NCBI GenBank assembly: GCA_037952775.1
Contig: JBANAY010000001.1
Location: 6,076,001-6,140,000 of the forward strand
From: Clonostachys chloroleuca
Taxonomy: Eukaryota; Ascomycota; Sordariomycetes; Hypocreales; Bionectriaceae
Direction of reading: 5' to 3'
Length of the DNA stretch: 64,000 nt
Position numbers and translations under genes: made by a program. Under the pieces are notes generated by a model. It did no database searches. It was not told the origin of the DNA and saw only the letters and a list, made by a program, of their open reading frames with translations. Below are positions 43,988-55,167 of the stretch, in pieces. Position 1 is the first letter of the stretch, and each line of letters opens with the position of its first letter.

Positions 43988-46069
43988 ATGGATTTAATCA
44001 AGACACTCGATTACCGAATGGTCAGTGACCTCAAGCACAGCTTGTTGGATGCCAACTATGGAGAGTATGCTCTACTTCTAGCAGTTATTCTCAGCTCCTC
44101 CTACATTTATAATAGAGGAAGTGTCTTGCCCAGATCAGATCCTCATAAGCATTTATTCTTTCAGCAACCCCAAGCAGTGAATGGGACAAGATCATGTGCC
44201 GCTGCTGCGACCAGGAACATTGGCGAAAAGGCTCGTGAAAGCGATGCCAAGATCATCATTCTCTGGGGATCTCAGTCCGGGACCGCAGAGAGCCTCGCTC
44301 ATCGTCTAGCTCGGGATTCTCAGCAGAGGCTAAAAACTGTTACTATTGTCTGCGACTTGGCCGACTATGACCCTGCTACAATCACAGATGTTGCAGAATC
44401 TGTCATTGTTGTGTTTATTGTGTCTACCTACGGAGAAGGTGATCCAAGTCACAATGCGATAGAATTTGTGTCCCACGTTACGACACTTCGCAGTTCACCA
44501 CTCTCACACTTGCGTTATGCTGCCTTTGGGTGCGGAAACAGCAACTACCGGTACTTTAACAAAGCCATCGATGATATCGCATCGTCTATGGATCGATGTG
44601 GTGCCAAATGTCTTGTTCCCACGGGAAAAGGTGACGAAGCAAGCCGATCGACCCAGGAGGACTTCCTAGAATGGAAGGAAGGCTTCTTTTCTTACCTCGT
44701 GTCAGAGTATGGCACGCCAGATCACAAAGCCGAGTATCAGCCTTCTGTGAGCATCACAAAGGAAGAACCCACAGCCGCCAATTCTGAACTTCTGGATAAC
44801 AAATCACTGCCCAGGAAACAGCATACAATAGATATTCCCATTACCTCCAGGGATATCGTCGCCACCTATGACGGACAGGATCGTTCATGCATAGATCTCA
44901 AGTTAGACCTTTCCAGCCACGGCCAGATTAAATACCGAACCGGAGACCACATTGCAATTTGGCCTTCCAATCCCCTGGAAGAAGTTGATCGCTTACTTGG
45001 TGTTCTTGGACTGGAATCCCAGAAAACGGATGCTCTTCGCATAACAGTTAAAGATGACATGGATGAACTGAAGGTTCCGTCATTGACAACTATCCAAGCG
45101 CTTGTATCCCAACACCTCGACATCTGTGCGCCAGTTCCCAGAGAGACGGTTCTTGTCTTGGCTCGCCTGACATCCAGTGTCAATGTGAGAACTGAACTTG
45201 AAAACATTGGTCGAAATAGGGAAACATACGCAACGTTCCTCGACCATCATTACCTCAATTTAGGAAGACTGCTTGAGCTTATGAATAGCCATGACTTGAA
45301 CAACTCGTGGACGCAACTCCCCCTTGCATTCATAATTGACTTCATACCGCCAATGCAACCTCGCCTTTATTCTATTGCAACCTCTAGCACCGTAGACCCT
45401 CGTCGGGTCGGCATCGTTGTTTCCGTCAAGCCCACTCCGGTTCTCAAGAACCCAGCGGCCCTTATTTGCGGCGTCACAAGCACATACCTATCCACAACGG
45501 ATCTCCCCAGCATTTCTAACGATGCCCCTTTGGTTCGTGCCGAAATCCGCAGATCTTCTTTCAAGCTTCCCATCAATCTAAGCATCCCAGTCATAATGGT
45601 GGCTGCCGGCACAGGCATCGCGCCATTCCGTGCTTTTGTACAAGAGCGTGCCCGTCTGGCATCTATTGGCCGCAAAGTCGGGCCCATGATTCTCTTCTCG
45701 GGCAGTCAGAATCTTCCTGATTCTCTATATCATGACGAGTTCTCTACTCTGGCAGCTATGGACGGGGACAGAGCTCTGCCCTTGAAATTCATTACCGCGT
45801 TCTCCCGACCGAGAGCAGGTGGTGGAAATCTTGCAAAGAAGACCTACGTGCAGGACCAGGTGCTTGTACATTCTCACGAGGTTATTCAGCACCTGGTAGA
45901 TAACGATGGGGCTATTTACATATGCGGAGCCACGACAATGGCTAAAGCTGTCGGAGATGTCATATTAGAGGTTGTCATGCAACGCAACTCCTGGTCCAAA
46001 GAAGCCGCAGACAAGTGGAGGCAAAATAAGAGAAAGACGGCAAGCTGGCACGAAGATGTTTGGAGCTGA
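43988..46069 (+). CDS. NADPH-cytochrome P450 reductase, cluster-type paralogue
   Basis: Single exon, 693 residues. The N-terminal helix YALLLAVILSSSYIYN anchors it in the ER. Then comes the FMN flavodoxin domain with ILWGSQSGTAESLAHRLAR (FMN phosphate loop), STYGEGDPSHNA and GCGNSNYRYFN. The FAD domain shows MQPRLYSIATSS (RxYS) and GVTSTYLS. The NADPH domain shows MVAAGTGIAPFRAFVQERA, LFSGSQN, and the terminal DVWS with the aromatic W stacking on FAD. All functional motifs are present. The housekeeping CPR of such fungi normally has introns; an intron-poor diverged copy facing a P450 is best read as a dedicated partner (inference). Confidence 0.93.
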   Translation: MDLIKTLDYRMVSDLKHSLLDANYGEYALLLAVILSSSYIYNRGSVLPRSDPHKHLFFQQPQAVNGTRSCAAAATRNIGEKARESDAKIIILWGSQSGTAESLAHRLARDSQQRLKTVTIVCDLADYDPATITDVAESVIVVFIVSTYGEGDPSHNAIEFVSHVTTLRSSPLSHLRYAAFGCGNSNYRYFNKAIDDIASSMDRCGAKCLVPTGKGDEASRSTQEDFLEWKEGFFSYLVSEYGTPDHKAEYQPSVSITKEEPTAANSELLDNKSLPRKQHTIDIPITSRDIVATYDGQDRSCIDLKLDLSSHGQIKYRTGDHIAIWPSNPLEEVDRLLGVLGLESQKTDALRITVKDDMDELKVPSLTTIQALVSQHLDICAPVPRETVLVLARLTSSVNVRTELENIGRNRETYATFLDHHYLNLGRLLELMNSHDLNNSWTQLPLAFIIDFIPPMQPRLYSIATSSTVDPRRVGIVVSVKPTPVLKNPAALICGVTSTYLSTTDLPSISNDAPLVRAEIRRSSFKLPINLSIPVIMVAAGTGIAPFRAFVQERARLASIGRKVGPMILFSGSQNLPDSLYHDEFSTLAAMDGDRALPLKFITAFSRPRAGGGNLAKKTYVQDQVLVHSHEVIQHLVDNDGAIYICGATTMAKAVGDVILEVVMQRNSWSKEAADKWRQNKRKTASWHEDVWS

Positions 46070-46389
46070 TTGGGCCTTTGATTGCGATGGAGTGAAAATG
46101 GACACTTTTGGTATCCCGAAACAGGGGTGGATTAATGGAGAAGCAGAGGGTATCAGCAGACAAGAGTGCAGTTTTAACTAGCTTGGAACAATTCAAGAAG
46201 AGAAGATATTGACTGTCAACTAAAATTTCGATATTCCTAGAAGATTGCACAAAATCAGGGTCACTAAACAACTTCTATTTGCTGTGTTTATGCCCTTGTT
46301 CCTCAATCTCCCATCATCACGCTTCTCGTAAAGCTGCTGGCCATTCTTAATCTCATGAGGATAAGGTCTGTGGCAATGGCTTCACATAC

Positions 46390-47319
46390 CTACGGCTCAA
46401 GGGTCAATCTAATAAGCGCAGCCATTGTATCGTCACCGGCGTACGACGCATCCCAAAGAGGGCTGATGAGTGTGATCAAGCGATCTTCGTTAAGCTTGAG
46501 AGCGGTAATGCCATGGCGAGCAGCAGCACCCGGTCCGCAGATCCATTCGTAATCCCCTCCCTGGACGCTTCCTACCACATGTCGAATGGTCATACCAGCA
46601 CCATATGGCAAGGTGGAGGATGCCCGAGAGAGATAGCGTTCAATAGCCAGTCGACCGTCGAGTATGGTGCGAGTGGTTCGGTCTTCCCAAATGGCGTCAA
46701 CGTCTAACAGCTGCGCGACAGCGCTACTATCGCCCGTCGAAAGGGCGGCATGAAGCCGATTGACGATATCCCGTATTACAGGGTCGGGAGCCCTCTTCAC
46801 AATCGACTCCTTGAAATCCGAGGGGTATTGGTCCAGAGGGAGTCTGCCGCTCGCCAGAGCAGCTCGGCGTCCGTCCCAGTAGTCGACCTGACGAATAACC
46901 TTGCCATTCTCCATGTCGAGAGCAGAGATTCCACGGAGCTCAGTTCCGAACATGGTCGGCGTGTCTTCGAAGAACATCACCGCGCTATGTTCGTCACCAA
47001 TGATACGGAGTGGATAAGACTTCGCATCCGCATCCTACGACGCCATTACAGATCTTGCCATAATTTCAAAGTTCTCCTGGCTGAGATGCAGGCCAAGTAC
47101 TGTGTCGATGTAGAAAATTTTGGAGATGTCAAAATCTTTAATCCATGTATCTGCATCATGACTGCTCTTAGCCTGGAAGTAGTAGCGAAGGAACTCAACA
47201 AGAGCCGGCGTAGCATGGCTGATGTCTGCAACATCGGGGTAAAGAGAGTGTTCTGGTCTCATTTTAGTAGTGCCAGGGGGAGCCAGATTATCTGAGGAAG
47301 AATGTAACGGAGTTTCCAT
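46390..47319 (-). pseudogene. Two-domain SnoaL/NTF2-like protein with one premature stop
   Basis: From ATG 47319 the frame encodes a first SnoaL-like half (FLRYYFQAKSSHDADTWIKD ... YIDTVLGLHLS), then TAG at 47037-47035. It continues in the same frame with DADAKSYPLRIIGDEHSAVM and ALDMENGKVIRQVDYWDGRR, and a second NTF2-like half from about 46870 (IVNRLHAALSTGDSSAVAQL). The stop follows MAS where relatives usually have Trp, so TGG to TAG is likely. Everything else is intact over 309 codons. SnoaL-fold proteins act as cyclases, isomerases or small-ligand binding proteins. It lies next to the P450/reductase pair, to whose pathway it may have belonged. Confidence 0.72.
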
Positions 47320-49044
47320 GTTGAGAGCAATATTGTGAGTTCAGAATACGAACAACCCCAGTATGGTATGAGTCATGTTGGTTGGCCAAAGCAATGTGGC
47401 CGTCATGAAGGGTTTTAAACTCCATCTCGTAAAAACAATGAAGTAAGACTTCAGTTTGATTTCTAAGCGATTCTTCAACTGGTTCTGCGCCTGGTGGCTT
47501 CCAGCATTGTAGGCATCCTTCGTCGTGTTTGGCTGCTTGAAGGGAAGGGCATCCCAGTCAGTATCATCAGGCTTGGGAGGATAACCTACTTTTAGAGAGC
47601 TTCTATTGGTCTTTTAGGTTAAACAAACTTGTGCATACTCCGCAAGCTACCGGGTCATTGGTTTCTTCGCGCTCAGAGACCTTGTAAATATGTAAATCGG
47701 CGGAGAGGCAAAGTTTCACACATGCTTGGGCCGCAACACATTGATTGGCTACACCGTACTTGGGCCAATAAATACGCTATCCGATATGTTCGGACCTCGG
47801 ACTGTTCTTACTCCCGGGAAACTCTGATTCTTTTGTAAACAGTAAATGGCTGGCGGAAGAATTCTATAACGGGAATAGGTGTAGAATTCAGCACGTATCT
47901 CGATGTGATTATTGCAGGCAACAGAGATTCTGGCAAGCGATCCAGGAACACCTGAAAATCTTTCATTAACATCCATTCTCTTATTTATCTTCAAGTAATT
48001 CCATTCCCTAAAAAACTTGACCTTGAGCAAAAGGATCTGCCCATATGGGCAAGGTGTTGCTGGATGATTATCGCACGAATGATTGCAAGGAAGCAAAAGA
48101 ATATCTGGCCGGTAAAGTTTGGACACGCCTACCTATCGCGGATACCTGGTATCGACGTATGCTACTCAACGAGATGGTTCTGAGGGGCACTTGGGCTTTG
48201 AGATGATATCCTATTTCAAAAAACCGTTTCTGATTGAGGTAACCTTCCTGTTCCATTTAAAATATTCTGGTTCCATCATAAAGCAAAATAAATACCGCGA
48301 TATATGCAATAGAGACTGTAAAGGCTGTTAATATATCCAAATTGAAGTTATACCCCTCTTGGGTCTGTTGTGATATTGCGTTTGTGTACTTGGATAACTG
48401 AACACGCCAGGGGCTACTCTGAGCAAAAGTAGAATCTCTCATTAACAAATGTATAGACGACCCGGTGTTTCATGATTAAATGCAGAAGCTTTCGTTATTT
48501 CTCACATATGTCATCCAAACAGGGCTTTTCATATTTAATTCTCTCTTCGAGGAGGTGCCTCTCTCTATAATAGCGAACGGTGTGTCAACGTCAATCACTT
48601 ACACGTGGTATTGACGGCGCCTTGAACTATGAAGGATGGGAAACCGGTCATATGACAAGACGATAAATAACATCTATGGCCGTACATGCAAAAAATACAA
48701 CCGTTTTGCCAAGGCTCCTCGCAGCTCAGCTGGTCTTGGCGGTTCGGAATGGCAGCCAACGAGCTTTGCAGTCAGCAAAACGTGGGCTCAGCCTCAATAG
48801 TGCCAAGAGGTTTCTTTTTCTAAAGTCAGAAGACATCCGTTCCACGGCCATCTAAGTGTGGTCAGGTGCAGGGCCAAAAGCTTTATGCATAATAATAAAC
48901 TTAAACCTATAATCAATCATTGAAAAATCTACGGAAATTTCCTCCTGCGTTATTTCCTCTTCCCCTCGACATCAAGAAGACACCATACAAGTAATACCTA
49001 TCAACTGACAGATATTACCAAGCCACCACTTGAAAATTTCAGAA
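47320..49044. other. Intergenic, 1.7 kb without a supported gene
   Basis: Scattered frames below 126 codons overlap on both strands with no domain or splice logic. A/T-rich near 48880-48960. No TE or RNA recognised. Confidence 0.5.
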
Positions 49045-50306
49045 ATGGCGTCCCAGCCCGTGAGCCTGGCTCGGCTTGGAACAGAGCCTGCATTCGTCAA
49101 ATGTCCTGCGTGCCGGAAAACGGGAAACACTGTCCGACCAATGGAGATGATCTCCCAAGCTGCGTGAGTAGCAATACATCGAGAATACTCTCGCTTCTCT
49201 CGACCAAAATATACGGAGTTCTGATCGCATAGATACTCAGAGCTCACGGCTTCAGTTGTTTGAGTCTCCTCGGCATCCTTGTATGCCGATGTGACTTCCT
49301 CGTGGCACCAACGTACTATTTTTTGGAGCACTTTTGCTCTCACTGTGGTATACGCCTTGCAATTCTGCCATGGCAAGGCGAATCTCTCGTGCAAGTAGAC
49401 AAAGATCGTCTTGTACCGACAGAGAACTCGGCCGATAAGAGTGTTGGGACTTTCTTTGCTCTATCACCAGCTGGACCACCACCATCACTTGTCAACGATG
49501 CGTCAATCAGAGACTTTGTCTCTCGCTATAATAGTACGTATCCAGCGATTACTTTGGAAGTGCAACATAGCTCTTGGTCCAAGTTTCCAACGGTTGTTCT
49601 CAACAAAGAGCGTACCGCCGAATTCTTCAACATTACTCGACCCGGTATGTCGGGGGATGGACGCGTTATTACTGAAGAATACACTGCGAATGAACGTATG
49701 GTAAGCCCAGCGGATGAGACCAAACTGGGACCTAGCCTTCGCCAAGGGACTTTCTGGGACCCTACTCGTTCGAAGCCACATATTTGCGTCTCGGATACAA
49801 CCACCAAGAAAGCCATCGCCACCGTTCAGTTATTCACCAACAATGCTGATTTCGTACTTCACACCCCAGAATATGACGGCAATTTCGAGAGTAAGACGCC
49901 TACTTATTCATCTCGTCGATCAGGAATCGGCCATTCACCAACGAAACGGCCCGCATTCCTCTTGTGGAATAGCACTTTTGGCCCTCTAATATGGGTAGTA
50001 CGGCAAGTGCAGACTGGCAATATGAAGAGTCCCAGCCGACGTCCAGTTCTGCTTGACGCCTATAATCGCCTGGTGGCCGTTTTAGACAAGTCGGAAGGGA
50101 TGTCTACGGTTGTAGATGGCAAACCGAGTAAGTTATTGATGGTGAGGTTCGAATTTTACGTGGAGGCACCGCAAGTATTGCTTGGGGAGGTATTAGCCAG
50201 CTATTCGGCACTGAGATATATTCATTGCAACTGGGACTCATTGGGAATTTTCATGGGTGGGTTATCACCGGATATTTCGGCAGTTTACCCTGATGAGATG
50301 GAGTAA
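49045..50306 (+). CDS. LITAF-like zinc-ribbon membrane protein with long C-terminal domain
   Basis: Exon 1 is 49045-49163; exon 2 starts at 49241 (or 49256; both keep frame) and runs to 50306, giving 389-394 residues. The N-terminal part has the split LITAF zinc ribbon: VKCPACRKTGNTV in exon 1 and HFCSHCGIRLAI in exon 2, with the hydrophobic LSLLGILVCRCDFLVAPTYY between them. That is the arrangement that inserts into endosome/lysosome or plasma membranes. The remaining ~300 residues are not recognised with certainty; segments such as FLLWNSTFGPLIWVVRQVQT and LLDAYNRLVAVLD are faintly reminiscent of tubby/scramblase-like folds. No lesion seen. Identity of the N-terminal domain is reasonable; function of the rest is unknown. 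Confidence 0.6.
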
Positions 50307-50785
50307 AGTTGGCTTGGAAGGTGACGAGAAGAGTTGAGAGCATGAGATATATGCCGATAATTTCTAGGTTTACCTGATTCCTAACAAGCCATTTCCAGAA
50401 ACAAATGTCTCTTATACTTCCTCAAAACTGAGAAGCATCTCTCAAAATAGAAAGGCTGTTTCAGACCATTCCTTTCGGAGCCATTGAAACATGATGCACT
50501 AGCTCGTGAGAGAAAAGGTAATAAAGTTCAACTGCAATGGAAGCTGCAGGGCCCGACAACTCAACACAATGAATATGGTGCACTCACACAATCATACAAC
50601 AGCAATATGTGAATTCAACAGTTCTTATTCTCGGGCTATGTAAACCTATGAAATTGTCTCATCCGCGAGATGGTGTTGAAGATATCAGCAACCAGACGCC
50701 GTCTGACCGCTATTTTGCTCACACCCACTGTTGATACACCACATATTGAGGCCATATCCGATTGGAAGACCATGAAGCGGATGTC
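50307..50785. other. Intergenic between convergent genes
   Basis: 3' flanks of the LITAF-like gene and the reductase gene. No gene seen. Confidence 0.5.
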
Positions 50786-51876
50786 CTAAGAATACCATTT
50801 CTGGATATTAGGCAGGCTGTCGACAATCGTCTCCTCCAACGTTTTCCAACCTTTCTGGCCAGCCCATTTCTCCAAAAGTGCAAAGGCTTGGGTGTAGTCT
50901 GTTGTAACGTCCACCTTCGACAAACCAGGAAGATCGTCCATAAACTTTCGCTCCGGAAAGAGTCTGCGCATGATGGCTAGCATGTCGTTCCAGTTGCAGT
51001 ACTCCCCCCATGCAGGCAGGCGAGCGTTCTTGACTTCGGGGTCCAGCACTGATGCAACGTGGAGAAGAGCACAGTCTTTCACATCATTATGAACAACTGC
51101 ATGATATAGTCAGTTAAATGTGTCTCCCAGAGTCTAGTAGAGGAGGCAGACTTACTCGCCGGGTGCATCAACGGTTCAGGATTACCCTCATAAACATCCT
51201 TGACAAAGTAGTAGGGCGTTTCGGCGTGTTTCGGGTTCAGGGGCTCACCAATAATGGTGAAAGGAAGTACGGCGTTGACTTTGAAGTGCGGCTTTCTTTC
51301 GTCGACAAATTTCCATAGGGCCTTTTCGGCAGCTGCTTTGCTAGCCATGTATACGATAAAACCTCTGTCAGGAGTGTAAGGCGGCGGAGCCCAAGCCAGT
51401 TCGATTGCTTTGTCGTTCCATGTGGTCTGGTCGATTCTAGTATGGTCACCAGGGGAGCAAAAAGATTGAGCCACCACCGACGATGTGTACACGAAGGACT
51501 TGACAGATGGCTCTTTGATGGCGGATTCCAGAATCGATGTCACACCCGAAACAACCAGTGGGATCGAGTTGTTGGGATCGCTATCAGGTGGTAGGATCGT
51601 TGCAATATGAGCAACTGCAGATACTCCTTTGATAGCGCTATCAAAAGCATGTTCGACTGCAAGATCCTTGACTTCGACAAGCTCAAGGTCACCTTTATCG
51701 GCATACGACTTGAAGATGCCCTGAACAAGCCATGAGGATTTCTCTAGGTCTCGGACCGTCCCTCGAACCTTGTATCCGCGCTCAAGAAACTGCTTGACAG
51801 TGTGGGAAGCTACGAACCCGTTGGCACCTGTCACAAGAATCCAGGACCCAGGAGGGACAGCAACGGAATCAGCCAT
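50786..51876 (-). CDS. NAD(P)-dependent epimerase/dihydroflavonol-4-reductase-like reductase
   Basis: Exons 51876-51156 and 51096-50786, total 1032 nt encoding 343 residues. The Rossmann N-terminus reads ILVTGANGFVASHTVKQFLE (GxxGxxA), followed by VRGTVRDLEK, which selects NADPH. Catalytic residues of the extended SDR family: Ser in FVYTSSVVA and the YxxxK pair in VYMASKAAAEKAL. The second exon carries the substrate-binding C-terminus (VHNDVKDCALLHVASVLD). Relatives reduce ketones or aldehydes such as methylglyoxal (GRE2 group) or flavonoid-type carbonyls; the substrate is unknown. A minus-strand TATAAAT element (plus 51970-51976) lies ~95 bp upstream. No lesion. Confidence 0.85.
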
Positions 51877-52463
51877 TTTAATGTATGTTGAAAGTGTTTA
51901 GTATTGTATCGATGAGGATATGGAATGATGGTTTGTATTGTCTCTCAACTTTCGTGCTGGACAACACGGAATTTATACCTGGGGCGACTGCGGTACCACT
52001 TGGATTCCTCCTACAAAAGCCAGCATGTTGAACGAGCCTCGATCAGTTTACCAGTCCACTTTCAGTCATCCATTCCCTACCATTACGGATTTTGCAACAT
52101 CACCCTAGGCAGAAACGAGAAAGAGCAGATTACCGCAATGGGAAAATGCATGTAGTCAACCCTCCGCTCTACCGAACAGTATCGCCCTAAGAGAGAAGAC
52201 AAGAGCACCGAATAAAGAATTACCAATCAACTTACAAATCGATGTTTTAATTTTCATGTGCTAAATTCCACTGAGATATTGGGACACTGTGCAGAAACTG
52301 CCCCAAATCCAAAGAAGAAGGAGCAAATTACTGAAAAGGGCGAACCTCGCAATCATGTAGAAGTCTTAGTTCGTCCCCATCGTTGGATCGATCCAGCGCT
52401 CGTGATGCAAGATATTACTGAATGGTGAGAACTCCTCCCTATTCACTTATTGGACGATCAAAT
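51877..52463. other. Intergenic, reductase promoter
   Basis: Contains the reductase promoter and the 3' flank of the short regulator-like gene. No other gene seen. Confidence 0.45.
51970..51976 (-). promoter_or_regulatory. TATA element of the epimerase-like reductase gene
   Basis: Minus-strand TATAAAT about 95 bp upstream of ATG 51876. Confidence 0.45.
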
Positions 52464-53471
52464 TTAATGCAAGACGTGATTACCATGCTGAACATCCCCC
52501 CAAAATTTGTACAGTACATGTTCCAGAAACCCATTTAACCCAAGTGTTTGTGGGCCACCGTTGTGATTGACCATCTGCAATGCACCATCTAAGTGTCTCC
52601 TGGCTGTAGAAGGTTCTTTAATCCAAAACTAGAGTTCACATGTCGCAGTCAGTAGGCTTCAAGAGGACGCAGTGAATATTGATACTCACCTCATCACAAG
52701 CCAGCATTACAACTGTCGCAACTGTCGCATCGCTTATTATGCTAACGACCTCGTCGGATATAGTTTCATTCAGGCCCTTCACACACGAAAGCTTGTATTT
52801 GACCGCTAATTCCATGTAGCGTTGCTGTCCGTCAGGTTCCAGTGACTTGTTCGCGGCCAAGTGGCGGCATGCAATAAGCAGCAAAGCGTCCAACGAATAG
52901 CCTCGAGCCAGGACAAGCCTCATCCAGTCTCCTCTCATGAGTTCCCTATACTCTGCTTTGTCCCATAAACGGTTGCAAAATACGCTCTGATATGGTACTA
53001 CGACCTGTACATCTAATGTAAACTTAGTACTCGGGTTGACATTAACTCCGATAGCCAAATCAACCACAAAGTCGTATCCTTACAGTAGTCAACGAGATAA
53101 GACTCGATCTGGCTGAACGACCTTGCAAAGAAGGCAAACGACTCTTTACGTGCTGATACTAGTGTGGTAACGGGATTTGCCAAAGCAAAGCCTCCAGCCT
53201 CAGCAATCAGCAACGGAGATGCAGTAGCCGCAGTCCCATTAGACCTCTGGGGCCTTGACCTTTTAAGCCTCGACCCAGGAGGGTCTATTTTCTCCTTTGG
53301 CTTCCTGCTATTCTGTGAAGCCTGATATTCTATCACACGAAATCGTCTTACCCTCCCATGGGCTACACGGGCGGCGTGTGCGTTGGCTCGGCGCTGTGAT
53401 TCGCGGGAGGGCGCAGTCCCCGGATGTGACGAGGGTATGAACTGCAATTCGGCATGATTGCTGCGGGACAT
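52464..53471 (-). CDS. Short fungal-specific regulator-like protein lacking a zinc cluster
   Basis: Exons 53471-53084, 53012-52690 and 52628-52464, total 876 nt encoding 291 residues. The N-terminus reads MSRSNHAELQFIPSSHPG then a basic block (ANAHAARVAHGRVRRFRVIE). The middle is helical with DWMRLVLARGYS, LIACRHLAANKS and YKLSCVKGLNETIS, and the last exon has RRHLDGALQMVNHNGGPQTL. This pattern is common in fungal proteins annotated as regulator-like, with a basic region in place of Zn2Cys6. It ends early compared with the usual 400-500 residues, at TAA 52466-52464; a GGTAAT at the end could be a further donor, so the 3' end is uncertain. Function unknown. Confidence 0.6.
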
Positions 53472-54214
53472 GTTACAGTACTCGGAAATATCTTGAACAA
53501 AAGGTAGAATCTTACTTGGGCTACAGGTTGACACTGTCCCAAAATTTATTTAAACCATGTGAAAGGCTCGGGGATTGTTGCAAAAGCAGAGAATTTGTCA
53601 GCATTTCAACATGTTGCCAAGCTTTGCTCTTTCCAAATCTGTACATCGTGGGTAAGATATATGGAGAAAAAGTTGGTATGGCCAATGGGAGCATTCTGGT
53701 ATCTCACCAGGCGAAATTGTGATGCGGTGAAGATGAATGATATGATAACCTTTCCGTTATTGAATGAATAAATCTACGCCGAAAGAGCATTGTTGGTAAT
53801 GAACAGAGCTGGCAAGTTTCCTGCGCCCAGAAGTTCACTACCTCTTGAGAAGCTCGGCGCAGGCCTTTGCCTTTACCTGGTGGTTGACAATGCTGATCTG
53901 GGACGATCCGGCTAACGGCCGTCAGACCGATCATGTTATGTCTCAGTCCACCTTTACTAATCAACACTAACTCCTTTGGAAGCTAGTAGAGGCAGGATTA
54001 TCCCAAGGCGCCACCACGTCTGAGGGACGGAGCAACGGCCCCGGAGCCGTCCCCCGTGTTCCCTCCGCACAACTCTCATCTTTTGATCTCATACATACCG
54101 AGAATACTCCATATCACCTTAGTATATAAGCAAGCGGCCGACAAGTGTTTTCGTTAGTATTAACAAATTCTATCTATCTTCCCATACCTTCGATCTCTAT
54201 TTATATCTGCAAAA
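53472..54214. promoter_or_regulatory. Divergent intergenic with TATA element for the EutQ-like cupin
   Basis: TATATAAG at 54123-54130 lies ~90 bp upstream of the split start codon. Other frames (53516-53967) have no domain. Confidence 0.5.
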
Positions 54215-54808
54215 AGTAAGATATACTCATCACTTCTTCAACAAACATGAAGCTTTGAAAAAGAGCCTCTAACTCATTCTTAGTGTCTGGCAAGATTGTT
54301 CCTCTTACCATCATTAAGGGCGCTGGTCATGAGCATATCCCTATCCCCGAGGGCGACTGTGCTATTGTCGCCGACTTTCATTCAATCAAGTCACAAAGAG
54401 CCGACTCTACTCCTTATTTGACCACTGGGTTCTACAGGGTTGTTCCCGGTCCTACACGATATGGATCTTATGATTATGAGGAGACTAAATATGTTCTCCG
54501 AGGCCAAATTGATGTTACTGTAAGGGCCCTGGTTTCTGAAGTCTTGGCTATGGACAAAACTAATAATATACAGGATGAAGCCACCGGCATTACCCACCAT
54601 CTCGTTGCCGGAGATTGGGCCTTCTTCCACGTCGGATCAAAAGCCCAGGTTAGTCCTCTCTACACTAACCAATTTATCAACGCCTTAGCTAATCTATGTG
54701 TAGTTCTCAACCAGATCTGAGGGCGTCGCTTTCTATGCTGTCACTCGGCCAATGAATGACGGTCACCCTAACCTTAAGGGTCGTGAAGAGAGCACCCCAA
54801 AGCTGTAA
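54215..54808 (+). CDS. EutQ-like cupin with start codon split by an intron
   Basis: My model is join(54215, 54284-54519, 54574-54648, 54704-54808): 417 nt encoding 138 residues. The open frame begins GTG TCT GGC with no ATG. A consensus donor AAAAA|GTAAGAT at 54216 and acceptor CTAAC...TTCTTAG at 54283 join A54215 to TG, making ATGTCTGGC. Later splices are canonical. The protein is one small cupin: PLTIIKGAGHEHIPIPEGDC, TTGFYRVVPGPTRYGSYDYE, ETKYVLRGQIDVTDEATG, HHLVAGDWAFFHVGSKAQFS and FYAVTRP. The EutQ-like group is found in fungi with unknown role; His/Glu residues in YDYEETKYV and HVGS could bind a metal. If splicing is not as modelled, a GTG start would be needed. Confidence 0.78.
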
Positions 54809-55167
54809 AATTCAATGCTACTATAGTTCATTTGTTGAATCAATGTGTCTGATTAAGTGGACGTTGCCTGGATGCACGAGTTATGAAACCCTTATTGTAT
54901 AAGTCGATAAGCAGAGGGATAAAGCTCTGGCATCAATAGCCTAGTTAGATAAATAAGAACACACAACTATTAACAACCGGGTCACTACATCTAAGAATAC
55001 TTGCCACCACCCGCTCTACACAAGCATACCATCCAGTTTCTTCCTCGATATAGGAAAAAATGTATTCGTATCAAAGACAAATTCAAATTAACAAGAAGTC
55101 GGAAACAGATCCCCGTATAGAATAAACATGGCATCATGTTCTGTTTGCCGAAGACGATTCCAAAACA
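54809..55167. other. Short intergenic
   Basis: 3' flanks of two convergent genes. Nothing seen. Confidence 0.5.
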
